64,000 bases of DNA, taken from positions 248,001-312,000 of the forward strand of contig NZ_JBHUJS010000003.1 of NCBI RefSeq assembly GCF_042683405.1, read 5' to 3'. The notes under the pieces were generated by a model, which saw only the letters and a program-made list of their open reading frames with translations, did not search any database and was not told the DNA's origin. The DNA comes from Telluria sp042683405. GTDB lineage: Bacteria; Pseudomonadota; Gammaproteobacteria; Burkholderiales; Burkholderiaceae_D. The translations under genes and the position numbers were made by a program. The stretch's first letter is position 1. Each line of letters opens with the position of its first letter. This document shows positions 17,830 to 26,449 of this stretch, in pieces.

Positions 17830-19473
17830 TTATTCCGCGATGAGGGTGACGCGGCCGGTAGCCGGGAACCTCACTTTGCCGTCGGCGACAACGGCCGTCG
17901 CGCCCGTGTAGTGGTCGGTCACGCGCGCGCCATTCGCGAACACGCCACCGACGTCGATGGCGGCGCCCTTCGCCGCATCGATCGCGACGACCACCTTGTC
18001 GGTGACACCACCCTTGGCATACGTGCGCTTGAAGGTGTACGGCTTGTCCGCGATTTTCTCGTGCACGCCAGCGCCCACCGCCACATGCGCCTTGCGGAAC
18101 AGGCCAAGCTTGCTCCAGTGCTGGCGCACCTCGGCGATGCGGTAGCCGTTGCGCGCGATGTTCTTTGCCAGCTCGTCCCAGTTCATGAAGGAGCGCAGGT
18201 GCGCGTCGCCCTCCGCGCCCTCGATCTGCAGGATGCGCGCGGTCTCGTCGCCGTAGTAGATCTGCGCAGCGCCCGGGGCGAGCAGCAGCTTGTTGGCGGT
18301 CTCGAACGGCTTGGTGCGCAGCTTGTCGAACGGCCCGCCGTCGTCGTGCGAGCTGACGTAGTTGAGCACCGAATAGCCCTTCAGCGGACCGTGCAGCTTG
18401 TCCGAGTAATCCGAGAACAGGTCCTCGTAGTCTTTGGCCGCATCGGACTTCATGGCGAAGTTGATCATGCTGTCGAAGCCCTGGTCGAAGTAATCGACCA
18501 CCCTGCCGCCGTTGTCGTAGCGGCGGGCGTGACCGATGGCGTAACCGTACACTTCCGCCGTCATGTAGAACTTGTCGTCGCCGAGCTTTTTGGACGGATT
18601 GGCGCGCTTCCAGTCTTCGTACGCCTCGCTCGCCACCACCTTGAGTTCCTTCCACACGCCTTCTTCGGTGTGCTTGACGGTGTCGGCGCGGAAGCCATCG
18701 AAGCCGAACTTGCGCACCCAGTCGGCGTGCCACTTCATCAGGTAGTAGCGCGGCGCGCGCGGGTAGCCGGTCCGCTTGAAGAAGTCGTCGAGTTCCGCCA
18801 CTTCGCGTTCGTAGCGGCCTTCCTTCTTCCATTTGGCGACGAGGTGAGGCGGCAGCGCGCTCGCGGCGTCGCGCTCGGTGAGGATGTCGGGCAGGTTGGC
18901 GACCAGCGTGCATTCGATGATCGTTTTGGCGGTCTTGAACGTGCATTTCGGCGACGTGCGCACCCAGTCCTGCGGCCACACCGGGTCGGCCGCGGTCACG
19001 GGGCCGGTGTGGTTCATCACCACGTCGAGCAGCACCCGCATGCCGTGGGCGTGCGCGGTATCGACCAGCTTGCGCAAATCCGCTTCGGTGCCGAGGTTGG
19101 CGTCGACCGCGGTGAAGTCCTTTGCCCAGTAGCCGTGGAATCCGTACGAATTACCGGTGCCCTCGTCCACGCTGCCATGGATCTGCTCGACCGGCGGCGT
19201 GATCCACAGCGCCGTGACGCCCAGGTCCTTGAAATATCCCGACTCGATCTTTTCCGTGATGCCCGCCAGGTCGCCGCCGGCATAGCCGCGCGCCACCGCT
19301 GCGTCGGCGCGCCTGCCGTAGGCCAGGTCGTTGCGCGGGTCGCCGTTGTGGAAGCGGTCCGTCAGCATGAAGTAGACGGTGGCGTTCTCCCAGGTGAACG
19401 GGGCGGCGGGCCTGGCAAAGGCCGGGCCGGCGGCGGCGAGGGCGAGCGATGCGGCGAGCACGGAAAATTTCAT
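17830..19473 (-). CDS. Secreted alpha-amylase, GH13 (MalS-like)
   Basis: A 547-residue endo-acting alpha-amylase with a signal peptide (MKFSVLAASLALAAAGPAFA). The barrel shows NATVYFMLTDRFHNGDPRND, a pair of substrate loops (NSYGFHGYWAKDFTAVD), VVMNHTGP, the nucleophile D264 in FDGFRADTVKH, acid/base E307 in YMTAEVYG and VSSHDDGG. A long insertion with CTFKTAKTIIECTLVANLPD between beta strands 3 and 4 resembles the periplasmic MalS subfamily. A short C-terminal beta domain ends RVTLIAE. It starts 9 bases after the phosphoglucomutase stop, so the two are one transcriptional unit. It would act in the periplasm or outside the cell on long maltodextrins. Confidence 0.93.
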   Translation of the reverse strand: MKFSVLAASLALAAAGPAFARPAAPFTWENATVYFMLTDRFHNGDPRNDLAYGRRADAAVARGYAGGDLAGITEKIESGYFKDLGVTALWITPPVEQIHGSVDEGTGNSYGFHGYWAKDFTAVDANLGTEADLRKLVDTAHAHGMRVLLDVVMNHTGPVTAADPVWPQDWVRTSPKCTFKTAKTIIECTLVANLPDILTERDAASALPPHLVAKWKKEGRYEREVAELDDFFKRTGYPRAPRYYLMKWHADWVRKFGFDGFRADTVKHTEEGVWKELKVVASEAYEDWKRANPSKKLGDDKFYMTAEVYGYAIGHARRYDNGGRVVDYFDQGFDSMINFAMKSDAAKDYEDLFSDYSDKLHGPLKGYSVLNYVSSHDDGGPFDKLRTKPFETANKLLLAPGAAQIYYGDETARILQIEGAEGDAHLRSFMNWDELAKNIARNGYRIAEVRQHWSKLGLFRKAHVAVGAGVHEKIADKPYTFKRTYAKGGVTDKVVVAIDAAKGAAIDVGGVFANGARVTDHYTGATAVVADGKVRFPATGRVTLIAE

Positions 19474-19482
19474 GCGTGGTCC

Positions 19483-21120
19483 TTATGTGATGACAGTCGG
19501 TTTGTCGCGCCCGGTCCTGGCCTGGAATTCGGCAAGGTCGTACGCGAGGATGATCAGTCCGGCCAAAGCTTCCTGCGTCGGCTGGTTATGGCGGGATGGG
19601 TCGGGCTCGTACAGCTCGTGATAGACGCGGATCGTGGCGCCTTCCGTTCCCGTGCCCGAGAGGCGGAACACGATGCGGGCGCCGTCGCGCATGACGATGC
19701 GGATGCCCTGGCTGCGCGAGACGCCGCCGTCGACCGGGTCGGTGTATTCGAAGTCGTCGGCCAGTTCGACCACGTGGCCCGAGATCGGCACCGGCGATTC
19801 GCGCAGTCCCGGCAGCTTGCTGCGCAGGTGATCCATCAGTTCCACTGCCGCCTTGGCGTCCACGGCTTCGTAGTCGTGGCGCGAATAGAAATTGCGGCCG
19901 TATTCGGCCCAATGGCCGGCTACCACCTGGCCGACCGTCTTGCCGGTCGCGGCCAGGATATTCAGCCAGAACAGCACCGCCCACACGCCGTCCTTTTCGC
20001 GGATGTGGTCGGAGCCGGTCCCGTAGCTCTCCTCGCCGCACAGCGTGGCCACGCCGGCGTCGAGCAGGTTGCCGAAGTACTTCCAGCCGGTCGGCGTTTC
20101 GTACAGCGGAATGCCGAGGGCCTTGGCCACGCGGTCGGCCGCGCACGACGTCGGCATCGAGCGCGCGATGCCTTTCAGGCCGTTGCGGTAGCCGGGCACC
20201 AGGTGGGCGTTGGCGGCAATGATGGCAAGGCTGTCGGAAGGCGTGACCGCGATGTTGCGACCGACGATCAGGTTGCGGTCCGCGTCGCCGTCGGAGGCCG
20301 CGCCGAAGTCCGGTGCGTCGTCGGAGTCCATCAGCGTGATCAGTTCGGCCGCGTTGACGGGGTTCGGATCGGGATGGTGGCCGCCAAAGTCCTCCAGCGG
20401 CACGGCATTGACGACCGTGCCCTCGGGGGCGCCAAGCGCACCTTCCAGGATCGCCTTGGCGTAAGGGCCGGAGACGGCGCTCATCGCATCGAAGCGCATG
20501 CGGAAGCCCGACTGGAACATGGCGCGGATGGCGTCGAAGTCGAACAGCCTGCCCATCAACTCCGCGTAGTCGGCCACCGGGTCGATGACTTCGATGGCGG
20601 TCGATTCGATACGCTGCGCGCCCAAGGTGTCCAGATCGATCTCGCCTGCGTCGGCGATGCGGTACGCGGCGATCGCCTGGGTGTTCGCGTAGATCGCCTC
20701 GGTGAATTTCTCGGGAGCCGGTCCGCCATTGGCGATGTTGTACTTGATACCAAAGTCGCCGTCGGGACCGCCGGGGTTATGGCTGGCGGAGAGGACGATG
20801 CCGCCCAGCGCGCCGTACTTGCGGATCACGCAGCTGACGGCGGGAGTGGAAAGGATGCCGCCCTGCCCGACCAGCACGCGCGCAAAACCGTGCGCGGCGG
20901 CCATGCGCAGGATCACCTGCACCGCATGCCGGTTCAGGTAGCGTCCATCGCCGCCCACGACCAGGGTCTGGCCCGTGGCGTCGCCGATGGTGTCGAACAA
21001 AGCCTGGACAAAATTCTCGATATAGCCTGGCCGGCTGAACTCGGCTACTTTCTTGCGCAACCCGGAGGTACCGGGGCGCTGTCCCGCAAAAGGCTGCGTG
21101 ACGATGGTCTGAATGCTCAT
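19483..21120 (-). CDS. pgm: Phosphoglucomutase (alpha-D-glucose phosphate-specific)
   Basis: A 545-residue cytoplasmic mutase interconverting glucose-1-phosphate and glucose-6-phosphate. It is of the PGM1-like type: TSGLRKKV near residue 20, the phosphoserine loop in VLSASHNPGGPDGDFGIKYN (Ser113), the metal loop SDGDADRN, the sugar loop GEESYGTGSDHIREKDG and the phosphate-binding RLSGTGTEGATIRVY near the end. AGGAG stands 6 bases before the ATG. An open frame continues further upstream but without family similarity. It links phosphorolysis or glycogen metabolism to glycolysis. The spacer before it carries a 10-bp inverted repeat (21133-21190). Confidence 0.96.
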   Translation of the reverse strand: MSIQTIVTQPFAGQRPGTSGLRKKVAEFSRPGYIENFVQALFDTIGDATGQTLVVGGDGRYLNRHAVQVILRMAAAHGFARVLVGQGGILSTPAVSCVIRKYGALGGIVLSASHNPGGPDGDFGIKYNIANGGPAPEKFTEAIYANTQAIAAYRIADAGEIDLDTLGAQRIESTAIEVIDPVADYAELMGRLFDFDAIRAMFQSGFRMRFDAMSAVSGPYAKAILEGALGAPEGTVVNAVPLEDFGGHHPDPNPVNAAELITLMDSDDAPDFGAASDGDADRNLIVGRNIAVTPSDSLAIIAANAHLVPGYRNGLKGIARSMPTSCAADRVAKALGIPLYETPTGWKYFGNLLDAGVATLCGEESYGTGSDHIREKDGVWAVLFWLNILAATGKTVGQVVAGHWAEYGRNFYSRHDYEAVDAKAAVELMDHLRSKLPGLRESPVPISGHVVELADDFEYTDPVDGGVSRSQGIRIVMRDGARIVFRLSGTGTEGATIRVYHELYEPDPSRHNQPTQEALAGLIILAYDLAEFQARTGRDKPTVIT

Positions 21121-21132
21121 GCGTGCTCCTGT

Positions 21133-21190
21133 CTGCGCCACGTGTTGACTGTGCCGAAACGATACGACAGAGTCGGATTTCGTGGCGCAG
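21133..21190 (-). promoter_or_regulatory. 10-bp inverted repeat in the SLC45-pgm spacer
   Basis: CTGCGCCACG (21133-21142) and CGTGGCGCAG (21181-21190) are perfect inverted arms 38 bases apart, filling most of the 83-base gap before pgm. They could form a stem in the transcript or be paired protein sites. No clear promoter was found between them. Confidence 0.4.
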
Positions 21191-21203
21191 CGTCGCCGCC
21201 GTG

Positions 21204-22523
21204 TCAGGCGTCGGCCTTGTCGGTCACGGCCAGCGTGAGCAGGCCGGCGACGATCATGCAGCCGCCACCGAGCACCAGCGTATTGACCGAGTGACCGCCG
21301 AACAGGTGCTTGGTCACGCTGCCCAGCAGGATGCCGCTGACAATCTGCGGAATCACGATGAAGAAGTTGAAGAGCCCCATGTAGTAGCCCATGCGGTGCG
21401 CGGGCAGCGAACCTGCCAGGATCGCATACGGCATGGTCAGGATGCTCGCCCATGCGATGCCCACGCCGACCATCGGCACCAGCAGCATGTCCTTGTCGTG
21501 GATGAAGAACAGCGACGCCAGCGACATGCCGCCGATCAGCAGGCACAGGGTGTGCACGAATTTGCGGCTGGTCGCGCGCGCCAGCACCGGCAGCAGGAAC
21601 GCGGCCAGCGCGGACACGCCGCTGTACACGGCAAACATGACGCCGACCCAGTTGCCGGCGTCCTGGTAGGCAGCCGATTGCGCGTCGGTGGTGCCGAACG
21701 CCGTCTCGGCAATGCTGCCGGTGGTGTAGATCCACATCGCGAACAGCGCGATCCAGGTGAAGAACTGCACGAACGCCAGCTGCACCATGGTCTTGGGCAT
21801 GGTCATGAAGCCCTGCAGGATCTCCCTGACCGCCTTGCCGAAGCCGCGGTTGGCCCGCTGCTCTGCGCGGAACTTCTCCAGGTCCGCCGGAGGCGCTTCA
21901 TCCGCCGTGAACACGGTCCACAGCACGGACACCAGGTAGACCAGGCCGCCCGCATAGAAAGCGTAGCGCACGCTGTCCGGCACGCCGCCATCGAGGGCGA
22001 CGTTCGACACGCCGAAACCGTCCGAGAAGATCTTCGGTAGCAGCGATGCGATCACCGCGCCGCAGCCGATGAAGAAGGTCTGCATCGCAAATCCAGCAGT
22101 GCGCTGGGAGGAATCGAGCTTGTCGCCGACGAAGGCGCGGAACGGTTCCATCGACACGTTGATGGCCGCGTCCATCAGCCACAGGACGGCGACTGCCATC
22201 CACAGGGCGCTGGAATTCGGCATCAGGAACAGCGACAGCGCCGCGAGCACGGCGCCGATGAAGAAGAACGGACGGCGGCGGCCCCAGCGCGGGTGCCAGG
22301 TGTTGTCGCTCATGTAGCCGATGATCGGCTGCACCACCAGGCCGGTGACGGGAGCGGCCAGCCAGAACAGCGCGAGCTGGTCCGGATCGGCGCCGAGAGT
22401 CGAGAAGATGCGGCTGGTATTGGCGTTTTGCAGCGCGAAGCCGAACTGGATTCCGAAGAAGCCGAAGCTCATGTTCCACAGCTGCCAGAACGACAGGCGT
22501 GGCTTGCTAGTTGACGTGTACAT
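21204..22523 (-). CDS. SLC45-like MFS sugar transporter
   Basis: A 439-residue inner-membrane carrier with about 12 hydrophobic segments. It resembles the SLC45/GPH group of proton-linked disaccharide importers, which includes sucrose and maltose carriers. Supporting motifs are QNANTSRIFSTLGAD, PIIGYMSDNTWHPRWGRRRPFF in the loop between helices 2 and 3, and MPYAILAGSLPAHRMGYYMGLFNFFIVIPQI in the second half. I chose the ATG at 22523, giving MYTSTSKPRL, over an in-frame GTG at 22535 because GGGGA lies 7 bases before the ATG. It follows the GH31 gene by 16 bases. Maltose or maltodextrin uptake is the natural inference from context. Confidence 0.9.
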   Translation of the reverse strand: MYTSTSKPRLSFWQLWNMSFGFFGIQFGFALQNANTSRIFSTLGADPDQLALFWLAAPVTGLVVQPIIGYMSDNTWHPRWGRRRPFFFIGAVLAALSLFLMPNSSALWMAVAVLWLMDAAINVSMEPFRAFVGDKLDSSQRTAGFAMQTFFIGCGAVIASLLPKIFSDGFGVSNVALDGGVPDSVRYAFYAGGLVYLVSVLWTVFTADEAPPADLEKFRAEQRANRGFGKAVREILQGFMTMPKTMVQLAFVQFFTWIALFAMWIYTTGSIAETAFGTTDAQSAAYQDAGNWVGVMFAVYSGVSALAAFLLPVLARATSRKFVHTLCLLIGGMSLASLFFIHDKDMLLVPMVGVGIAWASILTMPYAILAGSLPAHRMGYYMGLFNFFIVIPQIVSGILLGSVTKHLFGGHSVNTLVLGGGCMIVAGLLTLAVTDKADA

Positions 22524-22539
22524 CCGTGTCCCCACTCTT

Positions 22540-24939
22540 TTAGTATGCGATCGCGATCTCGCCGCGTTCGTTGTTGATAACTGCTTTTAAAACGCCGGCC
22601 GTGCCGGAGAATTCCGTGGTGCCTCTCGCCAGCGCCACCTGCGTGCCGTTGACGGTCACCGTCTTTTGGTCGCCGAAGCCGTGCAGCACCAGTTCGAGCT
22701 TGCCGAACTTCGACGCCAGCGATCCTGCCGCCGCGCCAACGGTGATCCGGCGGGCTGCGCCATCGTACCCGATCATGCGCCGGTAGTAGCCGCCTTTTTC
22801 GTAAGCGTAGCTTTCGCCGTCGTCTTCGTAATACGTGGCCGAGCTGTTCCCCTCGCCTTTCCAGATGTGAAGCGACAGGGTGCCGTCCGGCTTTTCGGAC
22901 GTGGACTGCACCAGCGACTGCATCGGCACGATGCTGCCCTCCTTCACCCATACCGGCAGCACGGGCAGCGACAGCGGCACCACGCGTTCGCGGCCGCCCT
23001 CGTCCACTTCGTCCGTGTGCAGGTCGTACCACTTCCCGGGCGGGAAGTACACTTTGCCGTACTCCTTGGTGCTCTCGAACGGCGCGACCAGGAAGGCCTT
23101 GCCGAACAGGTACTGGTGCTGGAAGGCCGACAGGTACACCCTGGGGTCGTGCGTGTAGTCGATGGCGAGCGTGCGCATGACGGGTTCGCCCGTTGCGGAC
23201 GCGTCGTGGAAGGCCGAGTACAGGTAGGGCATCAGGCGGTAGCGCAGGCCGATGTACTTGCGCGAGATGTCGAGCACCTGGTCGCCGTAGGTCCACGGCT
23301 CGCTGGAGCGCGTGCCGAATTCCGCGTGGTTGCGGAAATATGGGGTGAAGGCGCCGAGCGCCATCCAGCGCGCGTACAGCGACGCGGTGGGCGAGCCGGA
23401 GAACCCGCCGACATCCATCCCGGCGAACGGCACGCCGGACACGCCCAGGCTGTTCAGCAGGCGCACGCCGAGCAGCATGTGCTCTTCGGTCGCGGTGTTA
23501 TCGCCGGTCCAGATGGCGGTGTAGCGCTGCAGGCCGGCGAAACCGGCGCGCGTCAGCATGAACGGGCGCTTGCCGGTGGCCTGCTTCATGCCCTCGTAGC
23601 TGGCGCGCGTCATTTGCAGCGCGTAGACGTTGCGGCCTTCCTTGTGCGTGGTTGCCGCGCCGTCGAAGCCGAACAGCACGTTGTTCGGCATCGCCTGGCC
23701 CCAGGTGGAAATCTCGTTCATGTCGTTCCACAGGCCGGCCACGCCCGCATCGGCGAAGGTGCGCACTTCCTTGCGCCACCAGGCGCGCCCCGCTTCGGCC
23801 GTAAAGTCCGGGAAGTGGCACCAGCCCGGCCACACTTCGCCGCTGTAGTTGCTGCCATCGGCGTACTTGAGGAAGATGTCGTCCTTCAGCCCGCGCTCGT
23901 AGGCGCCGTAGCCTTTTTCGATCTTGATGCCCGGGTCGACGATGACGGTGGTCCTGAAGCCCATCGCGGCCAGCCGCCTGGTCATCGCGGACGGGTCGGG
24001 GAAGCGCGATTTGTCCCACGTGAACAGCTTGTAGGCGTCCATGTAGTGCACGTCGAGCGTGATGCCGTCGGCCGGGATCTTCTTTTCGCGCAGGGTCTGG
24101 GCGATCCGCATCACTTCCGCCTCGGGGTAGTAGCTGTAGCGGTTCTGCTGGTAGCCCAGGCTCCACAGCGGCGGCAGCGGCATGCGGCCGGTCAGCGCGG
24201 TGTACTCGCGCACGATGCCGGCGGTCTGCGGATGGTGGATGAAGTAGTAGTCCATCTCGCCGCCCTGCGCGCCAAAGGACGAGAAGCGGTCGTTGCTGGC
24301 CCCGAAATTGAAATCAGTGCGGTAGCTGTTGTCGAAGAAGATGCCGTAGCTCAGGCCATTGTGCACCCCGATGTAGAACGGGATCGACGCGTACAGCGGG
24401 TCAGTGCTCTTGGTGTACGCGTAGGCGTCGGTGTTCCAGTTGGTGTAGGCGCTGCCGCGGCGGTCCAGGTTACCGCCTTTTTCGCCCAGGCCGATGAAGC
24501 GTTCGCCCGCCTGCAGCTTCTTGTAGGTAGTGACTTCTTCCCCGATCCAGCTGGTGCCCAGTCCCGGCTCGTCCTGGTTGATCACCTTGCCGTCGATGGT
24601 GGTGAACGTGATGGCGAACGGCTGCTTGCTGACGCGCGCGGTCACCAGCCCGGTCGACAGCGTCAGCTGCGTCGCGTCCTGCGTGATGGTCGCCGCCACC
24701 ACTTGCGGCTTGCCGGTGACGGCGTAGCTGAAGTCGCGGCCGAGCGCGCCCTTCGCGATCCGGACGCGCACGACGGACGGCGAATACGCGGTCAGTTCCA
24801 CTTCGGCGTTCTGCGTGCGCATGCGCACCGATTGCGTACCAGGCTCGACAGCAGTTACATTGCCAACAGGAAGCACGGGAGACGCCCAAGCCGCAGACGC
24901 CATGGCGACAGCCAGGACAAGGGTAAGTGCGACTTTCAT
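22540..24939 (-). CDS. Secreted GH31 alpha-glucosidase
   Basis: A 799-residue exo-alpha-glucosidase with a signal peptide (MKVALTLVLAVAMASAAWA). The GH31 barrel includes the PLPPLWSLGYQQNRYSYYPE motif, ITLDVHYMDAYKLFTWD, the nucleophile Asp in GLWNDMNEIS, acid/base Asp in WTGDNTATEEHM, and GADVGGF-like AGMDVGGFSGS. A C-terminal beta domain with TYYEDDGESYAYEKGGYYRR follows, typical of the family. An in-frame ATG at 24975 overlaps the promoter, so the ATG at 24939 is preferred. It opens the leftward operon with the SLC45-like transporter. It would yield glucose in the periplasm from maltose, isomaltose or related oligosaccharides; linkage preference cannot be read. Confidence 0.95.
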   Translation of the reverse strand: MKVALTLVLAVAMASAAWASPVLPVGNVTAVEPGTQSVRMRTQNAEVELTAYSPSVVRVRIAKGALGRDFSYAVTGKPQVVAATITQDATQLTLSTGLVTARVSKQPFAITFTTIDGKVINQDEPGLGTSWIGEEVTTYKKLQAGERFIGLGEKGGNLDRRGSAYTNWNTDAYAYTKSTDPLYASIPFYIGVHNGLSYGIFFDNSYRTDFNFGASNDRFSSFGAQGGEMDYYFIHHPQTAGIVREYTALTGRMPLPPLWSLGYQQNRYSYYPEAEVMRIAQTLREKKIPADGITLDVHYMDAYKLFTWDKSRFPDPSAMTRRLAAMGFRTTVIVDPGIKIEKGYGAYERGLKDDIFLKYADGSNYSGEVWPGWCHFPDFTAEAGRAWWRKEVRTFADAGVAGLWNDMNEISTWGQAMPNNVLFGFDGAATTHKEGRNVYALQMTRASYEGMKQATGKRPFMLTRAGFAGLQRYTAIWTGDNTATEEHMLLGVRLLNSLGVSGVPFAGMDVGGFSGSPTASLYARWMALGAFTPYFRNHAEFGTRSSEPWTYGDQVLDISRKYIGLRYRLMPYLYSAFHDASATGEPVMRTLAIDYTHDPRVYLSAFQHQYLFGKAFLVAPFESTKEYGKVYFPPGKWYDLHTDEVDEGGRERVVPLSLPVLPVWVKEGSIVPMQSLVQSTSEKPDGTLSLHIWKGEGNSSATYYEDDGESYAYEKGGYYRRMIGYDGAARRITVGAAAGSLASKFGKLELVLHGFGDQKTVTVNGTQVALARGTTEFSGTAGVLKAVINNERGEIAIAY

Positions 24940-24960
24940 GGGTTGGGCGGAAGTGGAGTT

Positions 24961-24994
24961 GTAGCAAAATAACACGGCAGTTTATACGTGTCAA
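24961..24994 (-). promoter_or_regulatory. GH31 promoter with operator box on the -10
   Basis: On the minus strand TTGACA (24994-24989), a 17-base spacer and TATTTT (24971-24966) form a strong promoter. The plus-strand GTAGCAAAATAAC (24961-24973), a variant of the GTAGT-N3-ACTAC box, covers the -10. Binding there would block RNA polymerase. Confidence 0.7.
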
Positions 24995-25039
24995 TTCAGG
25001 CATCGCCATAGTAGAATCGACCGGCTCGCTACGCCATTT

Positions 25040-25052
25040 GTAGTCAAATAAC
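25040..25052. promoter_or_regulatory. Variant GTAGT-type box before the second SLC45-like gene
   Basis: GTAGTCAAATAAC matches the left half of the GTAGT-N3-ACTAC box and differs at only two bases from the box at 24961. It lies 37 bases before the ATG of the rightward transporter gene. Confidence 0.5.
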
Positions 25053-25088
25053 AGCGTCGGGCACACATAATAATTACCGGGGACAAAA

Positions 25089-26318
25089 ATGCGGGACATG
25101 CAGAAGCGCCTGACCAATACCTTTTACGCGATCATCAGCCTGCCGGCGACGGCGATGGGATTTGCGCTGTCGATCCAGATCTCGGCGCTCAGCTGGCTGC
25201 TCACGACGCGCTTCAACCTCGACATCCACGAGATCGGCATCGTCTGGGCGGCGGGGCCGCTGGCCGGCATTCTCGGACAGGTCATCATTGGCCTCATCAG
25301 CGACAAGGTGTGGTTCTGGGGCGGGCGCCGGCGGCCGTTCGTGCTGATCGGCGGGACGCTCGCGGCCCTGTCCCTGTTCCTGCTGCCCCGTATCGACGTG
25401 GTGGGCGAGGCGCTCGGCGTCGCGGACCTGGTGATCGTCGCGGTCATCGTCGCGCTCACGCTGGACCTGTCGATCAATATCAGCTTCAACCCTACCCGCT
25501 CGATCATCGCGGACGTGACGCCCGATGGCATCCCGCGCACCAAGGGCTACACCTGGATGCAGACCATCTCCGGCTTCTGGGGCGTGATGGCGTACCTGAT
25601 CGGCGCATTCGCGGGCAACTACGTGCTGATCTCGATCGGCGTGGTGATCGTCTTCCTGTTCTCGGTGGTGCCGATGTTCTTCGTCACCGAAGAACGCGAC
25701 CTGGAAGTGCGGGCGGAGGCGGAAGCGGCGACGACGACGGAATGGGGCCAGCTGTGGCGCATCTACTTTGCGCACGGGTTCTCGTGGCTGGGCGTGCAGT
25801 CGATGTTCGTCTTTATCATCGCGTTCATTTCGCAGCACATCGTGACGCAGGGCGCGGGCGCGGCGGACGAATCGGGACATGTGATCGCAATTGCGTTCGC
25901 GGTCATGAACACCGTCGGCTTCCTGCTGCCGGCGCTGGTGCTGGAGCCGGTATCGGAGCGCATCGGCCGCGTCAAGACGCAGATGCTGTGCATCGCCATC
26001 ATGGCGGCGGGCTACTTCATGATTGCGTTCTGGGCGCGCACGCCGATGGCGCTGTACGTGCTGATGGCGGTGGTCGGCATCGGCTGGAGCGCCGTTGTCA
26101 GCCTGCCGTTCGCGATCATGAGCGAAAAAGTGGACAAGAGCCGCATGGGCTTCTTCATGGGGATCTTCAACCTGTCGGTCGTGCTGCCGCAGCTGATGAC
26201 CACCGGCGTTGGCTATGTGCTCAAGGACGCGGTCGACAAGAGCATCCTGTTCGTCATCTGCGGAAGCTGCCTGGCCATTTCCGCCGTGCTCTGGACCCTG
26301 GTCCGCGAGAAGCGCTGA
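25089..26318 (+). CDS. Second SLC45-like MFS sugar transporter
   Basis: A 409-residue carrier with about 12 hydrophobic segments, divergent from the GH31-SLC45 operon. It shows the SLC45/GPH features of the first copy: IGLISDKVWFWGGRRRPFVLIGG between helices 2 and 3, NISFNPTRSIIADVTP, and VVSLPFAIMSEKVDKSRMGFFMGIFNLSVVLPQL. It differs enough from the first copy to suggest distinct substrates, for example glucose or isomaltose versus maltose, but this is inference. The ATG at 25089 has GGGGAC 5 bases upstream. A repeat copy and a hairpin at 26361-26393 follow the stop. Confidence 0.9.
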   Translation: MRDMQKRLTNTFYAIISLPATAMGFALSIQISALSWLLTTRFNLDIHEIGIVWAAGPLAGILGQVIIGLISDKVWFWGGRRRPFVLIGGTLAALSLFLLPRIDVVGEALGVADLVIVAVIVALTLDLSINISFNPTRSIIADVTPDGIPRTKGYTWMQTISGFWGVMAYLIGAFAGNYVLISIGVVIVFLFSVVPMFFVTEERDLEVRAEAEAATTTEWGQLWRIYFAHGFSWLGVQSMFVFIIAFISQHIVTQGAGAADESGHVIAIAFAVMNTVGFLLPALVLEPVSERIGRVKTQMLCIAIMAAGYFMIAFWARTPMALYVLMAVVGIGWSAVVSLPFAIMSEKVDKSRMGFFMGIFNLSVVLPQLMTTGVGYVLKDAVDKSILFVICGSCLAISAVLWTLVREKR

Positions 26319-26322
26319 CGCA

Positions 26323-26334
26323 GGGGACCGCCCC
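26323..26334. repeat. GGGGAC-type palindrome, single half, copy 5
   Basis: GGGGACCGCCCC, one half of the paired repeat, starts 4 bases after the transporter stop. Confidence 0.45.
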
Positions 26335-26360
26335 GGCTATGTAACCCGCGGGGCGAAATT

Positions 26361-26393
26361 GGCGGAATCCGCCATGTTTTAGGCGATTCCGCC
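26361..26393. terminator. Hairpin between convergent transporter and helicase genes
   Basis: GGCGGAATC (26361-26369) pairs with GATTCCGCC (26385-26393), with an inner GCC/GGC pair around ATGTTTTA and a single bulged C. No long T run follows, so factor-independent termination is likely but not certain. Confidence 0.55.
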
Positions 26394-26449
26394 ACTCCCC
26401 GCCGTCCCCGTTTCGCGGGTGCGACGAGGTGGCGGGAGTCCCCCGTCCC

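Noticed and set aside
17911..21294. Plus-strand open frame of 1127 codons opposite amylase and phosphoglucomutase
   Set aside because: It is a mirror of conserved genes with low-complexity composition and no start signals; a GC-driven shadow frame.
24940..24975. Longer GH31 start at 24975 adding MLFCYNSTSAQP
   Set aside because: It would put the start codon inside the -10/operator region and hide the signal peptide that begins at MKVALT.
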